Of a DNA stretch of 64,000 bases, positions 1-9,119 are shown piece by piece (position 1 is the first letter of the stretch; each line of letters starts with the position of its first letter). The translations under genes and the position numbers were made by a program. The notes under the pieces are model-generated. The model saw only the letters and a list, made by a program, of their open reading frames with translations, was not told the DNA's origin and made no database searches. This DNA comes from Clostridiales bacterium (lineage in GTDB: Bacteria > Bacillota > Clostridia > Saccharofermentanales > Saccharofermentanaceae): the NCBI GenBank assembly GCA_017529925.1, contig JAFXMZ010000017.1, forward strand, positions 1-64,000, written 5' to 3'.

Positions 1-119
1 GAGAGATAGCTGATTACATCGTGTTCTTTAATGAACAGAGACCTGCCTACTCTCTGAACTACCTGACGCCAAAGCAGTACAAAGAGTACTACTTTGGAAA
101 TCAGTTGAATACAAAATAA
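1..119 (+). CDS. IS3-family transposase, C-terminal fragment (partial)
   Basis: The frame starting at base 3 reads through 38 codons to a TAA at 117-119. It ends in a stretch with FFNEQRP and YLTPKQYKEYYFG, the usual C-terminus of the IS3/IS150 OrfB DDE transposase, where the last helix follows the catalytic Glu. Only the tail is in the window, so activity cannot be judged. The right inverted repeat should lie within about 40 bases after the stop (around 121-160), but its exact end cannot be set without the left end of the element. Confidence 0.75.
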   Translation, partial: EIADYIVFFNEQRPAYSLNYLTPKQYKEYYFGNQLNTK

Positions 120-170
120 GAAATGTGTCTACTTTTGCTTGCCAACTTTAAAGCTGATCTGAAATACGCA

Positions 171-206
171 CAAAAAACGGCGGGAAGAGATCATCCTGCC
201 GTTTCC
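171..206 (-). terminator. Rho-independent terminator of the cellulase gene
   Basis: An 11-bp stem (AAACGGCGGGA with TCCTGCCGTTT, one G-T pair) is followed on the minus strand by a T-run (GTTTTTTG). It lies about 25 bases past the cellulase stop. It also separates that gene from the insertion-sequence end. Confidence 0.85.
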
Positions 207-227
207 TTTACTACCGTAAAAACTATA

Positions 228-2279
228 TTACTCCTTCTTTCCTCTGCCGAGCCTGTACATAAAGACTCCTCCCGCAACAAGAACGGCAAGACCGACGACA
301 CAGCCGGCGCCGATAAGCATATATGTCACAGGCGACCCGGAAGAATCCTTGCCCGCAGCAGGAGTTGCACCGTCAGAAGCGCCGGACGGTGCGGAAGATG
401 TCTCCTCAGGCGCCGGACTTCCCGTCGGTGCTGACGAAGGCTGCTTTTCCGGAGAAGCGGACGGAGTCGGGGTCGGCGTTGCCTTTCCGTCCGGCTCGGG
501 ATCGCCGTTGAGCTCAGGTACCGCATCCTTTCCGGAATAATCCTTGAGCGATATACCGTTCTCACCGAGAGGAACCTTATGGTCCAGGCCGACGAACCTT
601 CCGGAATCGTCCTGCCAGAGGACTTCCTTTACAAAGTTATATTTCTCTTCATCCCATGTTGTGAAATCATCCTTAACGAGTCCGCCCGTATCACCGGAGT
701 TCGCGTTAAAGCACCAGAATGTATGGTTCAGATGGTACTCGGCGATGAGCTGTCTCATATAAGTCATCCAGGTCAGATTGGGATCGGTCATGAACCCTCC
801 CCACTCGCCGATGAGAAGAGGTGCGGTCTTCGTGTCGTCGATATAGAGCCACGAGTCATACCAGTAATCATCCATAAGGGACTGATATGTAAATCCTCCC
901 TCAAACCAGGGCTGGGCATATACAGAAGGTCCGTAATCATGAGGAGAATAGACTACCTGCTTATTGCGCGCTTCGGATCCGAAATCTATAGGATAGTCCG
1001 CTACCGCACGCAGGTTTCCTCCCCACCAGGCATTGTAATAATCCCCGTCATCCGTCGAAGTATAATTATTCTTCCGGATATCGATAGGATATATCTGTAT
1101 ACCCTCGATCACGATCAGGGCGTGGGGATTCGCATCGAGTATAACGTTGCCTGCCCTTTCAGCCGCGCGCTTCCAGTTATTCTGATCGTCCGAATCATTC
1201 CATATCGCGTGATCTGTCTCCGATGCCTTTCCGTGGGGTTCGTTCTTTATGTCATAAGCTAATATCGTGTCGTTATTCGCATATCTCTTTGCCAGCCACT
1301 CCAGCGCCTCGATATACTGGTCCTCCGTAAAGTCGGAAGTATACCACATAGGCATCATATGACCCATGGAATCCGTCTTGCATGAGTGGATATCGATCAT
1401 GACCTTGATGCCTTTGTATTCGCAGATATCGAGGACATATTCCCATATCTCGAGACTGTTCATCGACTCGAGTTCGGAATTGTACGCGTGGTTATAGTTC
1501 GCCTCCGGATATTCCCCGTTCTTCCACTGAAGGATCAGCTCGGCGGACATAGGCACGCGCAGGAGATTAAATCCATGATCCGCAATAGATTCGAGCGACG
1601 AGCGGAGATTACATCCCCATACCCCGTCGAAAAGATTCGACCCCGTATTGTATCCAAACCACGATACACCCGTAAGCCAGACTTCAGTACCGTTCTGATC
1701 GACTATCTTATCGCCGTCAGTCGTGAGCCAGTCGTCACCGGCTACCGCGTCGCATTCGGGGATCTCGGCACTTCCGCTTCCTCCGTTGCCGGCGTTGCCG
1801 TTATTTCCGCCGTTGCCGTTATTGCCGTTGTTGCCGCCATTATTGTTATTGTTGTTGCCGCCTCCGTTCGGAGCAGGAGCTGTACCTGATCCTTCGACAG
1901 ATATCAGCGAGGCCGAAGTGATGTCGGAACCTTCCACCTGTATGCCGACATTGGAATCAAAGCCCCATGAGTTGGCACCGTCGGCAGATACCACTGCGGT
2001 AACACGGTTTCCGTCGACAGTATATGAATCAAATCCCCATCCGCTTGCAGACTTTACCGTTCCCGAGAACTCCACGACAACAGTTATCGTCTGATATCCC
2101 GAGCATCCGCTGAGATTAATCGTGATCTGTCCCCCGCTTCCCCAGGGGTTTACGTTGTCGACCTTACCTGATGCCTCGGCAAGTACGACACGGGGCGGGA
2201 TGGCTGCAGTGATCACGGCAGCCGATGAGAAGAATATTGCCGCCGTCAGTATCACGGACGCTATCTTACGCATCTTCAT
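228..2279 (-). CDS. Membrane-anchored GH5 endoglucanase with N-terminal binding-module-like domain
   Basis: This is a secreted beta-1,4-glucanase of glycoside hydrolase family 5. Order in the 683-aa protein: signal peptide (1-34, ends VVLA), a beta-rich domain of about 100 aa resembling a carbohydrate-binding module (two WGFDS motifs), an Asn/Gly linker, the GH5 barrel (about 180-560) with the acid/base Glu in DIKNEPHG and the nucleophile Glu in LIGEWGG, a Pro/Thr/Ser linker, and a C-terminal membrane helix followed by RLGRGKKE. It should therefore stay on the cell surface. No dockerin is visible. The ATG at 2279 was chosen over the start 14 codons upstream because the upstream ATG overlaps a TATAAT box and the signal peptide begins at 2279. 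The N-terminal domain resembles the C-terminal domain of the pilin at 21020-21787. Confidence 0.88.
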   Translation of the reverse strand: MKMRKIASVILTAAIFFSSAAVITAAIPPRVVLAEASGKVDNVNPWGSGGQITINLSGCSGYQTITVVVEFSGTVKSASGWGFDSYTVDGNRVTAVVSADGANSWGFDSNVGIQVEGSDITSASLISVEGSGTAPAPNGGGNNNNNNGGNNGNNGNGGNNGNAGNGGSGSAEIPECDAVAGDDWLTTDGDKIVDQNGTEVWLTGVSWFGYNTGSNLFDGVWGCNLRSSLESIADHGFNLLRVPMSAELILQWKNGEYPEANYNHAYNSELESMNSLEIWEYVLDICEYKGIKVMIDIHSCKTDSMGHMMPMWYTSDFTEDQYIEALEWLAKRYANNDTILAYDIKNEPHGKASETDHAIWNDSDDQNNWKRAAERAGNVILDANPHALIVIEGIQIYPIDIRKNNYTSTDDGDYYNAWWGGNLRAVADYPIDFGSEARNKQVVYSPHDYGPSVYAQPWFEGGFTYQSLMDDYWYDSWLYIDDTKTAPLLIGEWGGFMTDPNLTWMTYMRQLIAEYHLNHTFWCFNANSGDTGGLVKDDFTTWDEEKYNFVKEVLWQDDSGRFVGLDHKVPLGENGISLKDYSGKDAVPELNGDPEPDGKATPTPTPSASPEKQPSSAPTGSPAPEETSSAPSGASDGATPAAGKDSSGSPVTYMLIGAGCVVGLAVLVAGGVFMYRLGRGKKE

Positions 2280-2319
2280 ATATGGTTCCGACCTTTCGAT
2301 TATCTTGGTGAGTACGGTC

Positions 2320-2325
2320 ATTATA
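2320..2325 (-). promoter_or_regulatory. Probable -10 box of the cellulase promoter
   Basis: TATAAT on the minus strand lies about 40 bases before the chosen ATG. No good -35 box is visible. A purine-rich AAAGGTCGG about 9 bases before the ATG may be the ribosome binding site. Confidence 0.45.
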
Positions 2326-2344
2326 TCACAGCTTCTACATTAAT

Positions 2345-2385
2345 ATATAAACCCCCTGATGCCTTCCGTGAGGCTTCAGGGGGCA
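2345..2385 (-). terminator. Terminator after the PaaK-like gene
   Basis: A 12-bp stem at 2352-2363 and 2372-2383 (CCCCCTGATGCC with GGCTTCAGGGGG, one mismatch) is followed on the minus strand by TTTATATATT. It closes the ddl-to-PaaK run. Confidence 0.85.
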
Positions 2386-2421
2386 AAGCTTTATCAGCAT
2401 TTATTCAGGCCGCGGCTGTCC

Positions 2422-3744
2422 TTATTTCTTGAATCTTGAGTCGACGACCCTTACCATCTTTCCTTCCGATCTCGGAAGTGATCTGGGCTCGACGAGCTGT
2501 ACTTTCGCATGGATACCCGTCATGGATGCGATATCTCCCTCGATCGACTTCGTGAGCTTCTCGAGGCCCTTCATCGTATCGGGGAAGAATCCGGGATTGA
2601 GCTCTATCTTTACGGTGATGACGTCGAGGTTGTTCACGCGGTCTACATAGATCATGTAGTGGGGCAGGACTTCCTTATACTTCATGACGCAGGCCTCGAT
2701 CTGTGTCGGGAATACGTTAACACCCCTTATGATGAGCATATCATCAGCACGTCCGGTGATCTTCTCGATCTTAGGCGTAGTTCTTCCGCATGAGCACTTT
2801 CCGTAATGGATACGCGTAAGGTCGTGCGTATTATAGCGGATCATGGGAACGCCTTCCTTGAGTACGGAAGAGAATACGAGCTCTCCGAGCTCTCCTTCGG
2901 GGAGGGGCTTTCCTGTCTCGGGATCTACGATCTCGGGCCAGAAAAGATCAGACTGGATATGGATCATGTCCTCACATGCGGTGCATGAGCATCCGACACC
3001 CGGGCCGACGATCTCGGTAAGTCCGTAGATATCAAATGCCTTAAGGCCGATCCTTGACTCGATCTGATCCTTCATCTCGCTCGTCCATGCCTCGGCTCCG
3101 AAGAATCCGCTCCTCAGCTTGACGAGGCTCTTGTCGACACCGTTCTTCTCGATGGTATCGATGATGTGGAGCATATATGTGGGGGTGCAGCAGATAACAT
3201 CAGGCTGCCACTCCGTAAGGATCTGGATCTGACGTGCGGTATTGCCGCCCGATACGGGGATCGCGACCGAGCCGAACTTCTGGCATGCATAATGGGGACC
3301 GAGACCTCCGGTGAAGAGTCCGTATCCGTATGCGATGTGGACAAGGTCTCCCTTCTTCATGCCGCCCATAGCGAAAGAGCGGCACAACGCCTCCGACCAC
3401 AGCTCGACATCGTTAGCCGTATATCCTACGACCTTCATCTTACCGGTCGTTCCGGAAGAAGCATGGAACCTTACGAGCTGATCCCTCGGGACGGCCAGCG
3501 TTCCGAACGGGTAATTATCGCGGAAATCGAGCTTATCGGTGAAAGGGAGCTTCTCTATATCATCGATGCCCTTTATATCGTCGGGAGTTACTCCCGCTTG
3601 ATCAAGCTTCTTTTTGTAGTAGGGAACATTGTCATATGTGCGCCTTACCGCACTGACAAGTCTCTTGCCGACGAGATCTCTTCTCTCGTCCTCGCTCATG
3701 CATTCGTGTTTTTCATCCCAGATGAATGTCTCTATCTCGGCCAT
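2422..3744 (-). CDS. Phenylacetate-CoA ligase (PaaK) family acyl-CoA ligase
   Basis: This is an AMP-forming aryl-acid:CoA ligase of the PaaK family, of normal length (440 aa). It shows the ATP loop SSGTTGKMK (about residue 95), the DIYGLTE motif, and the short PaaK-type C-terminal lid. In anaerobes such enzymes act with indolepyruvate-type oxidoreductases during aromatic amino-acid fermentation, but no such oxidoreductase is in the window, so the substrate is open. The start has AAAGGAG at good spacing. It is the last gene of a same-strand run with the dCMP deaminase (39-bp gap). Confidence 0.88.
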   Translation of the reverse strand: MAEIETFIWDEKHECMSEDERRDLVGKRLVSAVRRTYDNVPYYKKKLDQAGVTPDDIKGIDDIEKLPFTDKLDFRDNYPFGTLAVPRDQLVRFHASSGTTGKMKVVGYTANDVELWSEALCRSFAMGGMKKGDLVHIAYGYGLFTGGLGPHYACQKFGSVAIPVSGGNTARQIQILTEWQPDVICCTPTYMLHIIDTIEKNGVDKSLVKLRSGFFGAEAWTSEMKDQIESRIGLKAFDIYGLTEIVGPGVGCSCTACEDMIHIQSDLFWPEIVDPETGKPLPEGELGELVFSSVLKEGVPMIRYNTHDLTRIHYGKCSCGRTTPKIEKITGRADDMLIIRGVNVFPTQIEACVMKYKEVLPHYMIYVDRVNNLDVITVKIELNPGFFPDTMKGLEKLTKSIEGDIASMTGIHAKVQLVEPRSLPRSEGKMVRVVDSRFKK

Positions 3745-3783
3745 AAAGGTCTCCTTTCGCCGCCGGGCGGTTTTATGCTGCGA

Positions 3784-4269
3784 TCAGACGTCGATATTGA
3801 TCGTCCTGTTCGAAGGTGTGTACTGAGTATATCTGACGCCCGCTGCATCCAGCATGCGCCTTGCGGCTTTCGCGCCTTCAGTATCATGATATTTATCGCT
3901 GTCGTAGATTATCTCTTTTATACCCTTCTGGATAAGTGCTTTTGTACATCCCTCGCAGGGAAAGAGCGTAACGTAGACGCGGTTGTCGCGGAGATCAGCC
4001 GTTCCGCAGTTAAGGATCGCATTGAGCTCGGCATGGCACACATATGCATACTTCGTATCGTATGTTCCGCCTTCTCTCTCCCACGGGAATTCGTCATCGG
4101 AACAGCCTTTGGGAAGACCGTTATAGCCGATAGTCATTATCCTGTTCTCGCTGTTTACGATACAGGCTCCAACCTGGGTATTGGGATCCTTGCTCCTCTG
4201 GGAAGCGAGCTTGGCCACTCCCATGAAGTATTCGTCCCACGTGATATAGTCTTCTCTCTTGTTGATCAT
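3784..4269 (-). CDS. dCMP deaminase family protein (ComEB-like)
   Basis: This is a zinc-dependent deaminase that converts dCMP to dUMP for dTTP synthesis. The 161-aa protein has the zinc motifs HAELNAI (His plus catalytic Glu) and PCEGCTKAL (two Cys), spaced as in the deoxycytidylate deaminase family. It starts after a GGAGGG box. The neighbours (flavoprotein, Ddl, CoA ligase) share no pathway with it, so the run is probably a housekeeping operon. Confidence 0.9.
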   Translation of the reverse strand: MINKREDYITWDEYFMGVAKLASQRSKDPNTQVGACIVNSENRIMTIGYNGLPKGCSDDEFPWEREGGTYDTKYAYVCHAELNAILNCGTADLRDNRVYVTLFPCEGCTKALIQKGIKEIIYDSDKYHDTEGAKAARRMLDAAGVRYTQYTPSNRTINIDV

Positions 4270-4322
4270 GACGCCCCCTCCGGTCCTAAAGATCGATACG
4301 GCTTGTAAATCGCGTCGTTATT

Positions 4323-5564
4323 TTAACTCATAATGTCATCAACTGCAATAAAGGCCTCACTTATGCAAGCCTGCAGATTATAGCCTCCTGAAGCGCCGTC
4401 AACATCTATATATTCGCCAATAAGGTAAAGGCCGCCCGCTATCTTCGACTCCATACTCTTTCTTCGCAGCTCACGGAGCGCAACGCCTCCCCTTGTAACA
4501 TATGCCGTCTCGAAAGGCGGGGGCTCTGCGATCTTTAGACCGAGGTGCTTCAACGCCCTGATGAGTTCCTTCCTGGACCTCCTGTCGCATCTTCCGGCAT
4601 AGATGTCCGTAACTCCGGCTCTCTTTCCGAGAGCAGATGCCACAGAAGAGGGAACATACTGAGAGGCAAGTGTCGTCAGTTTGGAATCAGTATGAGCCTT
4701 CATCGATTCGAGAAGTTCCGCGTCGACCTCCTCATCCGTCCTTCCGGGAGTAAAATCGAGTTCTATCCATCCGTCCCTCGAAACTACATCCCTCGGAATC
4801 TCCCTGCTGAGCTCATATATGACCGGACCCGAGAGTCCCTTATGCGTAAACAGGACATCGCCTGTTCCGCCTGCCTTCTTTTTGCTGTCTACATAGAGAG
4901 AAGCCCCCGCATTGACGGACACGCCGCTCAGGGATGAAGTAAGCTCACGGTCCTCCTCGCTGACAGTAACTGATGTCAGTGCGGGAAAGAGCGGTGTTAC
5001 CGTATGTCCCTGCTTCTTTGCCAGCTGATATGAAGATCCGTCGGATCCGGTCCCGGGATAACTCCTGCCCCCTGCCGCTATGATGAGCTTTTTACACCTG
5101 ATGCTCCTGCCCCCGGCGGAGGTAACGGTGAATCCTTCGTCTATGTCAGTGCAGTCAAATCCCGTCAGGATATTCTCTGATCCTATATATGCCACGAGCG
5201 CATCCCTTATCGTCCTGCTGCTGTCTGATACGGGGAACATCCTTCCGTCCTCCTCTTCCTTGAGCGGGACATGAAGCTCGTCTTCGATAAAACGTATAGT
5301 GTCCTCAGGTGTAAATCTGCTGAGTGCGCGGTATATAAAACTGCCGGCTTCGCGGTAGTACCTTCTTGGGTCTTCAGCTGCTTTTCGATTAGTGATATTA
5401 CATCTTCCGTGACCAGTCAGAAGGAGCTTTTTTCCTGCCTCATCGGTGCGTTCCAGGATGACGAACGATGCGCCCGCCTTTTTCAGGAAACATCCCGCAA
5501 AAAGCCCGGCAGCACCGCCGCCTATCACGGCGACGTCAAATACTTCCGTCTCTCTTTTCTCCAT
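4323..5564 (-). CDS. HI0933-family flavoprotein (NAD(P)/FAD-dependent oxidoreductase)
   Basis: This is a 413-aa member of the HI0933/YhiN/BaiN family. The N-terminus carries the FAD dinucleotide motif GGGAAGLFAG, then the family signature LLLTGHGRCNITN. The end has GGYNLQACISEA, where the second FAD-contact motif is found. The physiological substrate of the family is largely unknown. Its start lies three bases after the ddl stop, so the two are almost certainly co-translated. Confidence 0.88.
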   Translation of the reverse strand: MEKRETEVFDVAVIGGGAAGLFAGCFLKKAGASFVILERTDEAGKKLLLTGHGRCNITNRKAAEDPRRYYREAGSFIYRALSRFTPEDTIRFIEDELHVPLKEEEDGRMFPVSDSSRTIRDALVAYIGSENILTGFDCTDIDEGFTVTSAGGRSIRCKKLIIAAGGRSYPGTGSDGSSYQLAKKQGHTVTPLFPALTSVTVSEEDRELTSSLSGVSVNAGASLYVDSKKKAGGTGDVLFTHKGLSGPVIYELSREIPRDVVSRDGWIELDFTPGRTDEEVDAELLESMKAHTDSKLTTLASQYVPSSVASALGKRAGVTDIYAGRCDRRSRKELIRALKHLGLKIAEPPPFETAYVTRGGVALRELRRKSMESKIAGGLYLIGEYIDVDGASGGYNLQACISEAFIAVDDIMS

Positions 5565-5567
5565 CCC

Positions 5568-6608
5568 TTATCGTCTTCCGGCTGCCATGACGATCATCTC
5601 AACAAGATCGTCGTATTCTATACCGGCCTCTCTGGCCGCATCCGGAACAAGACTCGTATTTGTCATACCGGGAAGGTTGTTGGCCTCGATAAAATAGAAT
5701 TCATCCTCATCTTCGCTGTAGATCATGTCGATCCTTCCATAGGAATCCATCCTCAATATCGAAAAGAACCTTTCGGCCAGCTCCTGGGCGCGCTTTGTCT
5801 GCTCCGGCGTCAGCCTTGCGGGGCAGATATGGTCTGTAAGTCCGGCCTGATATTTATTCTTGTAGTCATAGAATCCTTCGTGGGGAACGATCTCGATTAT
5901 CGGAAGAGCCTTTCCGTCGATGACGCCTACAGTGATCTCGCGTCCCTTTATGAACTGCTCGACAAGGAGGAGCTGCTTATATGAAGCAGCCAGGTCGATC
6001 GCCTTCTGGAGTTCCTCCTCCGTCTTTACGACAGATACGCCGCAGCTCGATCCGCATTCGATTGGCTTTACGACACAGGGAAGTCCGATCTTTCTCATTA
6101 TCCTTTCACTGCTTATATCCTCGGCAGGGCCCGTGATCCACGTTGCGGTCTTATATCCTGCGCCCTTGATGAGCGCTTTTGAAAGGTCCTTGTTCATCGC
6201 GATCGCACAACCAAGATAGTTACATCCCGTGTACTTTATTCCGTATGCATCGAGGACGGCCTGTACCTGACCGTTTTCTCCGTGAGATCCGTGAAGCCCG
6301 AGGAATACGGCATCGGATGCCTTGCATATCTCGATGACACGCGGGCCTACCCACTCTTTCCTTCCGCCGTGTGCCGCTATAACGGCATCAAGATCAGGCT
6401 CGTTCTCGGGGATATCGAAAGTAAACTCCTCTGCGGTCCCGGTCCTGAAGACCGAATCCAGGGGCTGATCGTTCTCAATTCCGTCATAAAGGTCGACGAG
6501 CGCGACTGTATGACCCTTGCGCAAGAGAGCGTTGGCGATAAGGCTCGCCGATTTTTTCGATACATCTCTTTCAGGGCTTAATCCTCCGCCCAGAACAGTA
6601 ATCTTCAT
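5568..6608 (-). CDS. ddl: D-alanine--D-alanine ligase
   Basis: This ATP-grasp ligase makes the D-Ala-D-Ala end of the peptidoglycan stem peptide in the cytoplasm. The 346-aa protein has the N-terminal glycine loop (GGGLSPERD), the ATP-grasp core with GLPCVVKP and GREITVGV, and the metal-binding EANNLPGMT. It starts after a strong GGAGGG box and heads the run ddl-flavoprotein-dCMP deaminase-CoA ligase. It is divergent from the membrane protein at 6780. Confidence 0.92.
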   Translation of the reverse strand: MKITVLGGGLSPERDVSKKSASLIANALLRKGHTVALVDLYDGIENDQPLDSVFRTGTAEEFTFDIPENEPDLDAVIAAHGGRKEWVGPRVIEICKASDAVFLGLHGSHGENGQVQAVLDAYGIKYTGCNYLGCAIAMNKDLSKALIKGAGYKTATWITGPAEDISSERIMRKIGLPCVVKPIECGSSCGVSVVKTEEELQKAIDLAASYKQLLLVEQFIKGREITVGVIDGKALPIIEIVPHEGFYDYKNKYQAGLTDHICPARLTPEQTKRAQELAERFFSILRMDSYGRIDMIYSEDEDEFYFIEANNLPGMTNTSLVPDAAREAGIEYDDLVEMIVMAAGRR

Positions 6609-6678
6609 AAGTGATCCCTCCGATCAGCCTTTTTCGATATGTTTGATTGTACTAATCGTTTATTACATGACTGGTCGC

Positions 6679-6754
6679 GTTAAGGTTACAGTTCTGTTAC
6701 CACGCCGAATCGTTACCTGACTGTAAAGTTACAGCCTCTTTATATTGCTATACT
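6679..6754 (+). promoter_or_regulatory. GTTAC repeat cluster and -10 box in a divergent promoter region
   Basis: Four GTTAC motifs in the same direction begin at 6685, 6696, 6712 and 6728 (steps of 11, 16 and 16), preceded by GTTAA at 6679. The last sits in a perfect palindrome CTGTAA-AG-TTACAG (6721-6734). A TATACT box follows at 6749-6754. The 11-bp step and the position over the -35 region are what an OmpR/PhoP-type response regulator would use. No regulator is identified. Confidence 0.4.
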
Positions 6755-6779
6755 TTAGAAAAAAGAATGGAGAAATGTG

Positions 6780-8945
6780 ATGCTCGCGGTGTTTTATCTT
6801 CTTATCTGCCTCCTGTGGGGACTTTCATTTATCAGGCTTACCGTCCCTGACGTAAGGAGGCTCTATGCTGCGATAGCACCTTCCAAGAACGTCGCATCGA
6901 ACATCCCCGATGAGCTCTTCACGGTCCCTGCCGGATTCGTGACGGGTATCCTTTGCGTAGGAATGTTCAACTATTATGTCACTTCGGTATTCGCGAAGCT
7001 TATGACCGGGAACGACTTCTGCAAGAAGTCCGGCATCCTCGTGACGCTCGCTTTCTTTATCGTCATGTCATGCATCAACGCAGGGATCTGTCTTAAGAGA
7101 AAGCCCATCGAAAATTCCCCCATCCCCCGATATGACAGGCGTATCACGAGCATCCTGATCTATTCGGTCACGCTCCTCGTCTCCACATGTCTTGCGACGT
7201 TCGTGATGTTCTATACATACAGGATGAACGGCAGCGTGCTGATGGCGGGGTATTCCACTTTCTCGGATCTTTCACCGCACACCGCGATGATGAGTTCATT
7301 TTCGAAGGGATTTAATTTCCCGACACAGTATATGCACTTCTCGGGAGACGGCATACAGTACCATTTTTTCTTCTATTTCTTCTGCGGTATGCTCAACTAT
7401 CTCGGACTTCCGCTCGACTGGGCGCTCAATCTGCCGAGCATAATCGTTATGGTCAGCACGTTCGCCCTCGCGGGACTTCTCGCTGTCCTGTTTTCGAGAA
7501 GAAGGATATCCTTCATCTTTATCCCTCTGCTCGTCCTGTTCAGGAGTTCGTTTAATTTCGTAGATCAGATAAAGGACCAGACCGCGGCTGGCAAGAGCTT
7601 CCCGGGGGCAGTCAGGGCGATCTTTCAGAATGACGCATGGTACGGGAAGACCCCTTTTGACGACTGGGGAATATGGTCTGTCAATGTCTATGCCAACCAG
7701 CGTCATCTCATGCTCGGGACCGCATGCATACTCCTTCTCGTTATACTGATGACTCCTTTCGTAAGGAGGATGACTATATCGCTTATTAAGAGCGGAGCCG
7801 AAGGTGTCGGCGCATCCTTCAGACAGATGTTCGCATCGCGTGAGGCATGGCTCTGGAGAAAAGAGGATCCCATCAGACCTCTGGGCATCCTTATCCTTTC
7901 ATGCATCATCGCAGTGACGATGCCCTACTTCCACGGTTCGGCACTTATCGCCGTTCTCCTGATCCTCGCTTTCATGGCTCTGCTGTCAGAGAGCAGGCTT
8001 ATCTATCTTGCGATAGCAGTCTGCTCGGTCGTCTCGTCAGTCATCCAGTCACAGCTCTTTTCGGGCGGGGCGGGAAAGATCCTGTCACTCAAGAGGCAGG
8101 AAGGCTTCGTATGCACGGATAAGACTTTTGCCGGAGAGACAGAATACCTCATCAAGGTGACCGGTCTGACACTCATCATCGGTATTGTCTATGCGATCGT
8201 TCTTCTCGTCCGCGACATAATGAAGGACAAGCCGATCTACAGGTCGCTCATATTCATATGTTTCCTGATCCCTCTGTTCTTCGCTTTCAGATATCAGGTA
8301 ACTCTCGAGATGCTCGCGAACCATAAGTTTATCCAGTTCACTCTGATACTTGTAGACATCTTTGTGGCAGGAGCTCTGGCCGAACTCTTCTGTCTTCCCG
8401 TTAAGAACAAGAAGACCTGCCGCAAGGCGCTCTTCATTCCGGCACAGATACTGTCGATACTCGTGGCCGTCTGTATGTTCATACCGCTGTTTACCACCGG
8501 CGTATTTGAATGGTGCACATATATCAATGTCAACCGCAACCGCCTGAATGCCGATACGAAGTCCGAGCTCGTTGAATGGATAGAGGAAAACACATCTCCT
8601 GACGACGTATTCCTTACGCCTGCCTGGTCATATAACAGGTTCTTCCTCGCAGGCCGCCCGGCATACTTCGGTCATCCCTACTATGCAATGTCTGCCGGAC
8701 ACGACACGATAAAGCGAGACGAGATCTACTACTGGCTGCTGTCAGGATGTAACGGCAACATAGATGAGTTCGTCAGGTACTGCAAGGAACGTAATATCAG
8801 ATATCTTGTCGAGGATCCCGAGATCTTCACCCAGGTAAGTGACAGGACCGGAAGAAACTATAATGCAGTATATCTGCGTGAACATCTGACTCCCGTCGCA
8901 TACTTCTACAACGATAACTTTACGACTGTTTATAAGATCTGGTAA
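6780..8945 (+). CDS. Large polytopic membrane protein, possibly a glycosyltransferase
   Basis: The 721-aa protein has about 13 hydrophobic segments and a soluble C-terminal part of about 150 aa. It looks like a membrane glycosyltransferase or sugar-lipid enzyme of the GT-C type: an early loop with charged residues, then a late extracytoplasmic domain with FLTPAWSYNRFFLAGRP and RNIRYLVEDPE. I do not recognise the exact family. The ATG at 6780 is preferred to the GTG at 6777 because GGAGA lies six bases ahead. It is one of only three long plus-strand genes here and stands alone, behind the GTTAC repeat region. Confidence 0.7.
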   Translation: MLAVFYLLICLLWGLSFIRLTVPDVRRLYAAIAPSKNVASNIPDELFTVPAGFVTGILCVGMFNYYVTSVFAKLMTGNDFCKKSGILVTLAFFIVMSCINAGICLKRKPIENSPIPRYDRRITSILIYSVTLLVSTCLATFVMFYTYRMNGSVLMAGYSTFSDLSPHTAMMSSFSKGFNFPTQYMHFSGDGIQYHFFFYFFCGMLNYLGLPLDWALNLPSIIVMVSTFALAGLLAVLFSRRRISFIFIPLLVLFRSSFNFVDQIKDQTAAGKSFPGAVRAIFQNDAWYGKTPFDDWGIWSVNVYANQRHLMLGTACILLLVILMTPFVRRMTISLIKSGAEGVGASFRQMFASREAWLWRKEDPIRPLGILILSCIIAVTMPYFHGSALIAVLLILAFMALLSESRLIYLAIAVCSVVSSVIQSQLFSGGAGKILSLKRQEGFVCTDKTFAGETEYLIKVTGLTLIIGIVYAIVLLVRDIMKDKPIYRSLIFICFLIPLFFAFRYQVTLEMLANHKFIQFTLILVDIFVAGALAELFCLPVKNKKTCRKALFIPAQILSILVAVCMFIPLFTTGVFEWCTYINVNRNRLNADTKSELVEWIEENTSPDDVFLTPAWSYNRFFLAGRPAYFGHPYYAMSAGHDTIKRDEIYYWLLSGCNGNIDEFVRYCKERNIRYLVEDPEIFTQVSDRTGRNYNAVYLREHLTPVAYFYNDNFTTVYKIW

Positions 8946-9009
8946 CGGTCTCACGTTCATTCCGCTGCCGGTCATCTGAAGAGTATCAGAAAGACTGCTC
9001 TCCAAAAAC

Positions 9010-9100
9010 AAGGGGACCGCTCCATATCATCACACTTTTGCCCCCACGAAACTTAGGTCAGCTCCGGGAAACTCTGTGCTCTGAATGAAGCGGTCCCTTC
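9010..9100 (-). other. Structured 3' element after the EF-G-like gene (element A)
   Basis: About 90 bases are bounded by an inverted repeat (GGGGACCGCT at 9012-9021, AGCGGTCCCT at 9089-9098) enclosing a 64-nt interior. It starts about 20 bases past the stop of the EF-G-like gene. It may act as a terminator, but no T-run follows. Element B at 63700-63785 has the same plan and shares CGAAA...TTAGGTC inside. Confidence 0.4.
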
Positions 9101-9119
9101 TAATTCTTGCTCTTAACTT

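Noticed and set aside
228-2279. A cellulosomal enzyme with dockerin
   Set aside because: No calcium-binding dockerin repeats are seen; the C-terminus is a membrane helix.
2280-2321. The cellulase starting at 2321
   Set aside because: That ATG overlaps the TATAAT box and precedes the signal peptide by 14 residues without a ribosome site.
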